Made by a program: the position numbers and the translations under genes
The notes under the pieces: generated by a model
What the model saw: the letters and a program-made list of their open reading frames with translations, nothing else
What the model was told of the DNA's origin: nothing
Database searches by the model: none
Part shown: piece after piece, positions 23,263 through 33,044 of the stretch
Position numbering within the stretch: the stretch's first letter is position 1
How the letters are laid out: each line of letters begins with the position of its first letter
Assembly (NCBI GenBank): GCA_002633005.1
Contig: NMRA01000802.1
Coordinates: 1 to 64,000, forward strand
Direction of reading: 5' to 3'
Length of the DNA: 64,000 nt
From: Phoronis australis
Lineage: Eukaryota > Phoronida > Phoronidae

Positions 23263-24412
23263 CTCGGTTTTGGCAGTATATGTCGCACTTGAAAATGTGC
23301 ACTTAATCATTCATATATGTATTTCGAAAATTCGAGAAAATGTGTAAAACGAAAGTTTTTTGGTGCGTATTAATTCACTGGATTATTAAATTCAATAAAA
23401 CGTGTTGCGAAAGCAAAACTTTACTTTTCCAGAGATCGCTCTCTGACAAGGGATAACGGAGACAACTGCCCCTCTACAGATAATACTAATTGATGAGCAT
23501 TTCCTGATTTTTGAAAATATACATGTATATGTAGCTCTTTTCATACTTAGGGGTCCAGTCCTTAAAGGCCATTGATGACATTCAAGTGGCCACCCTTCTC
23601 GTGTTTTTATTGACAAATTCTTACAGGGCCGCCCAAGGAGATCGAGCCCAATGTGGAAATCGATTACCTCAACTTTCCTGTTTTTTGTGAAATCGTACAA
23701 CCGGCTGTCATGTTGAGGAAGGTCACTTTTTGCAGCGTCACACGACGATAGAATGATCAGTCACTCTTTCCCAAGCATAATGATGTTTAGTCTTTCATCG
23801 TAAAGTTTCCCATTTTAGATGGTACCCTCTCTTGGTGGGGCGGTTCGGGAGAATTGTCCCTTTACACTTTACACACACAACTCCGACATGACATTGTCCC
23901 AAGTATTCACGAGGGTAAGTTGATATTCCAAATTCATAAAAAAACACAAAATACAGCACAACAGTATCAAGACATTCGAACCGAACAACCAAAAAATGTG
24001 AAAATACAACAGGATTGACCGCCAGATGGAAAATATGGGATTTTGAAGAACGCGAAGGCCGCTATTTTAGAATTACACAAAAGGACTTGTTCCAATGGTT
24101 AGTTATAAAATAATATTACCTTTTTACAAATTATCACAAGAATAGCATTTCTTTTGAAGATTGTTACAAGGAGATGTTTGTAAGAAATTCGCACCTATCG
24201 AAAAGACTGCCTGGGCTGTCGATTTTTATGATCGTCTAAATGTCAAACCGGGGGTACTGTTACTCAAAGTACTCGCAATCATAAACAAAGATTTCTCAAC
24301 GTTTGATTGAAGTTCACGATTAATTTGTGAGCATGCCTGTAGAAATTGCTTATAACGTGACATTCCGTTTTTATAAACAAGTCCATTGGTTTCTGATTTA
24401 CATGTTTATGCA
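23263..24412. other. Non-coding, no gene recognised
   Basis: No supported coding region. TACATGTA at 23520. Confidence 0.45.
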
Positions 24413-24600
24413 GGTGCAGATCCAGGATTTTGAGTTAGGGGGGACCAGGGCACGGGAATAACCAGAATTTCGGCAGATGCGCGTGCCCAGGCTAAATTGT
24501 GGGGACGTAGAGGCACCGAATGCGGACCTGTTGACTAAAAAAAAACGGTAAAGTGATTTGTTCAATTTGTTCAGGGCCTATGCGTTGTTTATTCACCCCC
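24413..24600 (+). repeat. GGCGGATC-type element, partial copy
   Basis: The GCAGATCCAGGATTTTGAG start matches the end of the 28348 copy. The interior 'GATGCGCGTGCCCAGGCTAA' and 'TGCGGACCTGTTGACTAAAA' blocks match 12538-12610. An ambiguous base (N) lies just downstream at 24618. Confidence 0.65.
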
Positions 24601-24719
24601 AACGAGTCCCTGCTTGCNGACGGATTCATAGATAATTTTTGACAATTAGAAGCTAATCTTCTAGGAGTTGATGATGTTTCGGTGAATTTAGCTACAGCCT
24701 GAAGTTGGAAAAAATCTAT

Positions 24720-25240
24720 AACATATTTTGAGAGTCCTTGATCATCTCAGCTCGATCAAGGATTCTCAAAAATATGTTTCTTACTATTGTGTTTTTATTA
24801 TTGTCACGTGACCACGTTATTTAAGTCTAGTGTTCATGTGTAAGAATGGTTCACTAATACCAAATTAACGCCCCAGACAATTTTAAGAAAATTTTTGAAA
24901 TGAAAAAATAGATTATGTTTCAAAAAAAAAACCGCGAGAATTTTGCTTTAAAATGCCTAGTTTTTGCGTACCCAGCGATTTGCGAATAACACCGCTCAAC
25001 AGTTTTTACCACAATGCCTTGTGTACTGCGAGTTATAAAAAACTTAATCCTAATGGTTTTTGACACATAACATAAACTTTTCATTTTAAAAATGTTTCAG
25101 CCATATCGGCTCGGGGGGTTATTATGCCATGAATGCACCATTCTTGCACATGAAAACTTGACTTAAAAGCGTTGTCACGTGACAATAATAAAGACACAGT
25201 GCTAAGGAGCATACAATGTATTTTTAGAATCATCGATGTT
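24720..25240. mobile_element. Foldback element (~520 bp) with long inverted ends
   Basis: Two levels of symmetry are seen. A tight hairpin pairs 24720-24743 with 24754-24778 (10-nt loop, stem sequence around TCCTTGATC). More widely, 24757-24856 pairs with 25130-25236: both contain TTATTATTGTCACGTGAC and CATGTG.AAGAATGG in opposite orientation. The symmetry continues inward (GAAATGAAAAAATAGATTATG against its mirror near 25070-25095). No ORF; a large palindromic MITE/foldback. Confidence 0.75.
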
Positions 25241-25897
25241 TATCCTTGCGAAAAATATTTATATTTAGATTATTACATGGCAAAGCCGTTATCTCCCGTA
25301 ATTTAGAGGCCGAGTGGTGTTTGTAGACTTTTTTTGAAATTCACGAGGGTTCTAGATAAGGGGGTAACGACTAAGAACACATACCTATCTATTTATACCC
25401 CATACTGATCAATAAACGTTAAAATGAATCGATCTGCCTTCTCGATTCGCCTCAGCTTTGTAACTACAGTGTACATGTAGTATTTTCTAAGTCAGAGGTG
25501 CCGAGTCACTCTTGTTAAAGTAATGATTTTACTCAAAACTAATTAAAGTGAATCTATAAAATAAGTTTTAGGCTAATAGGCTAGATTACTTAATATCTTA
25601 TCATGCTTAGCTTCCACCGTGAAAACATAATCTGTTAAAGTAGGTTGCCAGCGGTTACTGAGTATAATGTCCAAGTCAAAAATTCCTGACAACATGTTAT
25701 CCAGGTGGAGATCGATGATTTACAAGTGAGAAATAACGACAGATACATTTTTCTGAATTAAAGATGTCGTTTTTATTGAAACTGTACGTCTGATTTTCAA
25801 CACTGTAATAAATGTCGGTACACTGGGGTTTATTGAACATGGCTGTATTCCACGTTCTCACTTAAGTATTCAATTTTCACGTGAGATGACGTCAGCT
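25241..25897. other. Non-coding, no gene recognised
   Basis: No supported feature apart from TACATGTA near 25471. Confidence 0.4.
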
Positions 25898-25980
25898 GTT
25901 GAATAGCTGAGTGGTTAAGGCGACGATTGTCGTTACACGAAACTTGAGTGAAGCGTGTTCGAATCCAGCCTCGGTTCCCG
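25898..25980 (+). repeat. tRNA-like sequence (Ser/Leu-type pseudo-tRNA or SINE head)
   Basis: TAGCTGAGTGGTTAAGGCG (25903-25921) fits the A box/D-arm of a class II tRNA, and GTGTTCGAATCC (25955-25966) fits the B box. I could not form convincing acceptor, anticodon and T stems, so a functional tRNA is unlikely. A polymerase III-promoter-bearing SINE head or a decayed tRNA copy fits better. Confidence 0.55.
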
Positions 25981-27169
25981 CCAAAATGCTAATCAAAACA
26001 TGTTGTGTAACATAGTGGGTTAAGTAACGGTTGTAATGGTCATGTTAGGATGATTATGTGGTATTAAATAATTACTTTTAATGGTTGAAAATGCAGTGTT
26101 TTTTCGATATTTGACTTAAGAGATGAAGTCCCGTATTAAGGCCCTAGATAACCTTTAACGCAATTGTCGATTTCGCAGTCAATTTCTAAATGAGGGTGTT
26201 TCCTAGGTTATTATTCCACTATTAAAACGACTACATGTCTTTTAAAGAGGTTTGTAATGATCGATTCGAAGTTCAGAATGTCGTTTTCCATATGGTCGAA
26301 TGAGTCTCAGTTCAAAGTTGCTGTCGAACCCTTCATTCAAAAATACAGGTTTTGGTGTAGACCAGTTACCGTTTTGAAATTTGTCTCAAATTTTTTCTTA
26401 CTACCTTAGTCAAAATGAGTCCGATTTATGGGCTGGACACCATTTTTTAGCGTTAAGTCAGGTCTTCACGCACGCGCACGTAAGTATACACACACACGCA
26501 CAAACACGCACATTTTCACGGACAACACAAGTGCGATTAATTACGGAAGTAAATAACACTCGTTATTTATGTGCATCTTCAACTGTCCAAACATAACTAG
26601 ATCAGGAACCTCATCAACAGAGCTGTGTGCAGTTATTGATGTTTTGTTTTGCATTGCTACGCTAGGTTTTTTATTGCTTAAGCGGTAGAAGGAAGCAAAG
26701 CTGTGGAGTTGCTGGTCGGTTTTGTAAAACGTTATCTGTATCATTAACAATTTCATTGTTATTGTTTTTGTAAACTACGTTATCCATGTATGAGTGTGCC
26801 TTATTTTTCCAGGACGCGCTCAATAACATTTGTCACTCGCATTGGAAATCTTATTCGATCTTGTGCTTCGCTTGTTAAAATATCGTAGAAACTTACATGT
26901 ACATTACGTGACACTTAAAACTGGTGTCCTACTGTAGTTGAATGCTCCCTGATACAGACTAACCTAGCACAGAAGTGCTGTACGCATTATTTCACCTGGA
27001 AAGATTTTCAATTACCGCACTGTGTAAACAATAAGCAGAAGAACGTATCTGAGTACCAGCATTGATTGGGCATGAAGCCTGCAATGTGCAATGTTATGGC
27101 GTTATAGCGCATCATATAAATATTGGTGTGACAAGTTGACTGTAGAACAACAGAATAGTATGCAAAGGT
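25981..27169. other. Non-coding, no gene recognised
   Basis: Short imperfect CA/CG-rich patch at 26468-26515; otherwise nothing I can support. Confidence 0.4.
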
Positions 27170-27302
27170 TGGAGTGGAGACTGTGTTAGCGAGTCTGCAA
27201 CTTGCTAACTTGATTTACATGTAGGCAATGTGGAGTGGAGACTTTGTTAGCGAGTCTGCAACTTGATAACTTGGTTTATATGTAGGCAATGTGGAGTGGA
27301 AC
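27170..27302 (+). repeat. 61-bp tandem repeat, two copies plus a stub
   Basis: Units at 27170-27230 and 27231-27291 (starting TGGAGTGGAGACT, ending GTAGGCAATG) differ at only a few sites; a third unit starts at 27292 and breaks off after TGGAGTGGA. Confidence 0.9.
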
Positions 27303-27767
27303 ATTTCCTGAAAAAACTCCATTTGTATCCTATACAAGCAACAAAACTATTGGTACAGCTGATTTGAGCACTAAATATGCTGATTAAAATTTAAGGCGAG
27401 ATAAATTAGAATGAACCAGTTCATTAATACAAAATAACAGCTGAGCTCCTTCCAGACCATAGTGCAACCACAGAAACAAGAAATGTTAATTTACCGTATT
27501 TCTATGTTCGACGCTAAATTAAATCAGAACATTCGACAATTGCGTGAAACGGGTTATTCTCTGGAAATTGTCTTTGATGTGCGTGGTTAATAGTATAGTT
27601 GAAATTTTTTTATCAATCCGAATGTATTTTTACCCACGGCATGTATTCTTGCAATGGGAATGTTGATACAGTCGTGTGTAAAGTTGCATCAAGGTGTGTA
27701 TTACAGCGCCATCTGAGGTCATGTGTGTAAACATTTGCACAGTGTCACGCGTAGCGCAAATGGAAAA
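27303..27767. other. Non-coding, no gene recognised
   Basis: No feature supported. Confidence 0.4.
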
Positions 27768-27918
27768 CAAGTGGCGGATTTAGAGGGGGCCAAGGGGCCC
27801 GTGGCCCCCTTAAAACTCTCCCAGATTCCATTTGGTAGTTCGGGGATGCGAATTTCTGACGGGAAATATCCTATGACCTACCCCCCCTTACTCAAAATCC
27901 TGGATCCGCACGTTTATT
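27768..27918 (+). mobile_element. GGCGGATC-type MITE, copy in plus orientation
   Basis: Starts GTGGCGGATTTAGAGGGGG and ends ATCCTGGATCCGCAC, so the ends form an imperfect ~13-bp inverted repeat. It is ~150 bp with no coding capacity. Its reverse complement is 28348-28505, with clear block-by-block agreement (CTCCCAG.TTCCATTT, TCTGACGGG, CTCAAAATCCTGGATCCG). Confidence 0.8.
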
Positions 27919-28347
27919 ATTCATGTGTGGCGCCTTGTGTACTTTGGAACTTCTAGGCAGCATGGTATCAAACAATTGACTGTGACTGTGCTAATTTCAC
28001 GTATTTATTTTGTGAACAGAAAAACTGTTGGTGTACCAACTCCGGGAAGGTTTCCTAAAGTGCGGATACCAAGTATTTAACTATCTATTTCCATCGTGTG
28101 ACCTGTCTCCAACGGCTCTTTAACTGGTGTTTTCTTTGTTTTTAATACGTTCGAACAGTTCCTGACGAAACGAGTAGTCCTGCTTAAGAGCATCTGCCGT
28201 TTAACAATGTTTAAACCCACCATTATTCCTCTTGAAAATGTTCTGCTGACGGTAGATACATTGTACAATATAGTCCCAAGGTCGTACCCTTCTGGAATAC
28301 TGGGCGCTCTGCAGGAAAAACCCAGTTTCAAAACTATTATACAGTAG
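27919..28347. other. Unique spacer between two inverted MITE copies
   Basis: Minus-strand ORF of 84 codons at 28077-28331, without recognisable motifs. Confidence 0.4.
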
Positions 28348-28505
28348 ACAGGGGCGGATCCAGGATTTTGAGTTAGGGGGACCAGGGTAGAGTATCAGCC
28401 AGGATTTTGCCCGTCAGACATTTGCACCCCTGAACTGCTAAATGGAAACTGGGAGAATTTTAGGGGGCCATGGCCCATTTGGCCCCCCTCTAAATCCGCC
28501 ACTGG
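28348..28505 (-). mobile_element. GGCGGATC-type MITE, copy in minus orientation
   Basis: Reads CAGGGGCGGATCCAGG at its left edge and AAATCCGCCACTG at its right. It is the inverted partner of 27768-27918, ~430 bp away. No clean target duplication could be read. Confidence 0.8.
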
Positions 28506-31500
28506 TACAATGTACACTGTACTAGACTAGCCTTCTTTTTACTATCAAATGTTCTTGTATCGCCTCTTCGCTTCGAAGTGCATTGAGCGCAAACATCGCT
28601 TTTGTTTTCCCTATGCGAATTAAGCGATGCACATTTGTAGTAACGCTCGTGTTTATAATTGCGTTTGGTCGAAATTTACGCATGGGTTTAAAAGTTCCGC
28701 ATGCAAGAGGGGACTGGGTTGGAGACAAAAATTTCGAAGAAGTCAAATTTTCCCAACCCTGCGTCGTGGCGTGTAAGTCGCAAACGTCACGTCGTAGCTG
28801 ATAAATATCGGGTACTCGCAATATGTAGCTGAACTCGCTCAGACATCGCTCTAAATTTGGATGTCTTCGGTTCCAGCGTGAAAAATCACCCCGAGCGGTG
28901 TGCCGAGCCACAAGTGTACTCCCTCTGACTTCATATCTTAGTATTTTATTTGTAGTTGAAGGTGTGTGTATGTTTTGCCATTCCTGTTGGTTGCAAAAAT
29001 TCTTGTTTCTTTCTACATGTAAGTGAAAATCGGTGTCAGTCGTCGATCATTAGGCATCGCTTTTTAAGTTTCCTGTTAACCACTATATTTTGTTTTTGTT
29101 TGTGCTTTAATTGCCAGTTCTGTAATTTCTACTAACAGTTAGCATAACCTGTCGGTCATAATTAGCATACGTGCCAGCACCAACACAATGATAGCGTACA
29201 TGTCGGCCTTCATCAACGTCAGCACCAACATAAACTGCAGATCGTAATTACGGGAGAGAAAATTCAGTGTTCGACGTTGATACGAACTTCATTTCCCGCG
29301 GAGAAGCGGGGTACCAGATATACCTGTAGTATTGCATAAATAGCGCTCAGTGTAGATTATATCTCATAATTCAACATTTCAAACTCTTCGACCAATCATG
29401 TCTTTGACCGTCATTTTGCTATGATATGCTACTAAGGCTTCGAGAATATTCGCCAAACTCTCGCCTTCACTCGTGTGATTTTGACTTGGTCGTGCGTGAT
29501 CTCGCTTTTGTCACTATAAACTTAATCCACAGAACTCCAGATCGTATACTTTAAGTGCTGTATATCTTACAAACGACCACAACTCGGTTTGGTGTCAACT
29601 AAAACAAGGGTTAAGAAATAGAAACGCGTATCCTTAAAGTTTCTGGATTATTAAAACAGGTAATCTGTAAATTTCGTACTATACAAACCAAAACGAATTG
29701 TGATTTTTTTATCATGGTACAAAAAATCCTCAAAGCCGTGTGTCCTTGCATAATCCAACAATAATCAGGGATCAGAATTTTACTGGGACCCTTATTATAT
29801 TTCCACGGTTGTCGTAAGGTGGTGCACGGACTAAGATCAAATATCACGGTTAGTTTTCATGTATAAAATACAACATATGGTTTAATTTGATTTTTTCACC
29901 GTATTCGGTGAAACTTGGGTTTTGTTTACTTCCAGAGATTCTGGTATGGCTGGAAAATGAAGTTACACTGCCTTGTCTTCCCTTGTTTTGCCGGTTCTCG
30001 AATCAAAAGCAGACGATTTTCAAACTGACGTTGTTTAGGGTTATTAGATTGTTACAAATTATAAAAAATATCAACGAAACTTGTTCCTCAACATTCCGCA
30101 CTTAATATCAACCTATATTCTTATTATTTTCAACAAATTCCAGTCTCAAGCCAACTCCGTAACAGGCTAACTTTCGGTCTTAGCTGAGACTACACGTAAT
30201 TTAGATCTTCAATTTGGTCTTATAAACCTTCACCTCTGTCGTCGTTTTAAAATACCAGTAGGCTGACTGACCATATTGGTGAGGGGTACACATACACATT
30301 TGCTCTGTCAAACTTCGCTGCCCCCACCAGCGATCCCAAGGTCAGATACTTCTCTATCGCCACCATTTCAGCCTCCCCGCCAGCCCTACTGGTGAAGGCT
30401 GATTTTCCACCCTGCTCGCTATAGGTGTTCGGACTTTCCTATTTGCCAGCCTGCCGGAATCGGAATATAGCGTTGTCAGGCACATAGAATAAGATTTTTG
30501 GATCTCCCATCGATTATTTTTTTGTAATTAGAAATATGCAATTTTCAAAAGGTCAAACTTGTCCCACGACGGAGCAAGTCTGGCCAACCCCAGTACTTAA
30601 ATGCAGTAAGCTGACTCGTATTTTCATGGTAGCGCCATGTCCAATATTTTCAGCACTATGGAAAATCAAAGCGAATACTAAGTGATTGACGTTATTTGGG
30701 TGTGCATGTCACATGCGTGGAAAACTTTAAAAATTACAGGATCAAAAACCGCTTATCCTGTTTAGCTCACCATTTGAATTAGGCCTTGTACATGTGCATG
30801 TAAATATTACGAAATCCGTTTCAAGTTTCTGTTACAATGATAAAACTTGTTTTTTGTTTCGAAGAACACGCAAATCCTCAACAAGTTAAAAACAAATCCT
30901 CGAATTTATTGGTGTATGGCAACTCTGATTTTAGAAAAATGAGGGCAGTGAATTCCATTCTGAAATAGGTAAGGCACACAACACAACAATAGCGATTTCT
31001 AAGTGTGCATTTATGATTGATGACGCCAGAGGAGTTACAGTGAAGTTACTATACTTTGTTTTGGCATTTTGTCCACGTATTACAAGATTACGCGTGTACT
31101 TTAGAAGGCAGCGCCCAGTGAACAATCGCGACGGAAAATTCGTTGGCATGTTATACATACTTTATCGCCTTGCTCGAGAGAAAGTTTTACAAATTTATTA
31201 AAAACTGCATTTCGTCCATTTTGAGCTGTGCATGTTCAATTCTTAAACAAGCCAGGTGCTGTTACACTTGAATTCATTACCGCGCTCATTGGATCTTGAA
31301 TTGTTGTCGAATGAGCACCAACACAAGACAATGCGTACATTGTCTGTGTTCAAATACGACATTTTGAGGTTAGTCAACCCCTATAAACTCTTTTAAGTCG
31401 TCGGTGGTTCTGATGTTCTTACTAGTAACGGAATCATGTCATACTGTAAGGAGTATTAAGATCATAAAAGACCCTAAGTCGATTTTGGTTTTTAGCCAGC

Positions 31501-31654
31501 TAAACAGGGCGAAATACAGATCTATATGTAGCAACTCGGGCTTCCTTAGACATTATAATATTATACAAGTAAGTGCTCAAACGCATCAGTAAAGCATTTG
31601 AAGTTTGTTTAGTAACGGCTTAACCACGCTCATTTCATACAATATTTATCATTT
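28506..31654. other. Non-coding, no gene recognised
   Basis: The longest ORF (minus 28522-28911, 129 codons, non-ATG start) has no domain I recognise and overlaps a comparable plus-strand ORF. A region near 30230-30480 has C-rich, more complex sequence without a consistent frame. Confidence 0.4.
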
Positions 31655-31805
31655 TTGGCACGACGTTATAATGTATATGTATAAGTTACGATTTGGAAAA
31701 ATGCATGTATTTGCCACCAAGTCGGACTTTCGTCTTTTTTAACGGAATTTTAAGGAACTAAACCTGGTTTTCGATAGGCTAAAATATACAGGGGTATGCA
31801 TTGAA
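31655..31805 (+). repeat. Dispersed repeat family D, copy 1
   Basis: GACGTTATAATGTA, 'CACCAAGTCGGACTTTCGTC', TTTTTTAACGGAAT, AAGGAACTAAACC and the TTTTCGATAG block all recur in order at 61615-61750. Diverged copies, no ORF. Confidence 0.7.
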
Positions 31806-32015
31806 GATTTATTTTCTTTCCTCCACCGTGACCATTTACCCTTAACTTCAGTGCACGCCGCATATTTATAAAATAGACGCACTAAAGCTCGTTGTCACTT
31901 CTTTAAACTTTGAGGAAACTTGTTTCCAGGCAAAACACTTTTTAACCAACCGTGTCAATGTTACATGTACCTTGACATCCAGAACGATTTTACATGTTCA
32001 CGTAATCCTGCTTTC

Positions 32016-33032
32016 TCGGACTGTTCTAAACCCCCCTCGAACCCCACGAGTCCCTCGACCCACGACCCTCTCGACCCAAAATTCCCTACGACCCACGACC
32101 TTCAACCCGTGCGACCCACGACCTGTGGCACTGGATGTATCTTAGCGCTTTTTACCAGAGGCGGATAAACAGGGGGGATTCAGGGGGTTCAACACCCCCT
32201 CGGGACAGGATCAGAAATAAACATTGAAAAAAATTCGCTAGAAAAACGAAATCTGCTACTAAAAAATGTTACACCTTAGGAGGGAAACCCTCTCCCGACC
32301 TTCCTTCCTCTCTGTGCTACGCGCCTCGGATTCGCTCGATTCCTACCCCCCTCCCCGTTGAAAACGTAGATCTGCCACTGTTTACACAAGTCATAATCAT
32401 ATTACGTCGCTCAGTGAATTTCCCATAAGACACAAGTACATGAAAGTCTGCTCTGGCTCAAGTCTGGTGGTTAAAAACGGAAAGTGGCGTGAGAACGTGA
32501 TCTGTTGTGAGTGCGATATCGTTGCCACGAAATTAGTTCCACGAGCCGTTAGCAATGGTCCTGTACAACGGGAGAGAGAACGTTAACGTAAATACACGTA
32601 ATATAACAGTTTAGCTGTTTTCTGTTGTATACTCATTTAGGATATATTCCATATAAGGCTGAAATATCTTTTAGTTAACAATTTGTTTTTATAACTGAAT
32701 TTACTGAAGAAATTACATATTCCCCGGTTCTTTGTACTCTCCCGAAAGGCTTGATTGTGTCATTCACTGAAGAGCGGACGAGACGATTACCCTCTGCCTG
32801 GAACGACATTTATAACGTTGGTAGGTCTTTGATTTGATTTGGTCTTGTAATTTTTTTATTTTTGTGCTGTTTTTTGGCTTTCGACTTCCTTAATTGCAAA
32901 AAAGAAAACCAGCCGAGTTCACGGCCCAACTCGTTAGTCCTGCAAGTCAGTGCTTGTTCTATGTTCAGAGAGGAGTCGAGGCTGTGTAGGGAGTTGGGGT
33001 CGTGGGTCGCAGGGGTCGTGGGGTTTTAGAAC
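32016..33032. mobile_element. ~1.0 kb foldback with GACCCACGACC ends and 12-bp target duplication
   Basis: A perfect 12-bp direct repeat AATCCTGCTTTC (32004-32015 and 33033-33044) flanks the region. The left part carries TGTTCTAAA followed by repeats of the type ACCCCACGA / GACCCACGACC (32022-32120). The right end carries the mirror image (GGGTCGTGGGTCGC then GGGGTTTTAGAACA, 32997-33032). A second small element is nested inside. The Pro/Thr-rich frame at 31920-32168 comes from the repeat and is not a gene. Confidence 0.7.
32156..32380 (+). mobile_element. Nested CAGAGGCGGAT...CTGCCACTG MITE
   Basis: Begins CAGAGGCGGAT and ends ATCTGCCACTG; the imperfect inverted ends resemble the GGCGGATC family. 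TTTAC lies directly outside both ends (32151-32155 and 32381-32385), a plausible 5-bp target duplication. 225 bp, non-coding. Confidence 0.7.
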
Positions 33033-33044
33033 AATCCTGCTTTC

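Noticed and set aside
28522-28911. 129-codon minus-strand ORF
   Set aside because: Non-ATG start, no recognisable domain, and a comparable ORF on the opposite strand.
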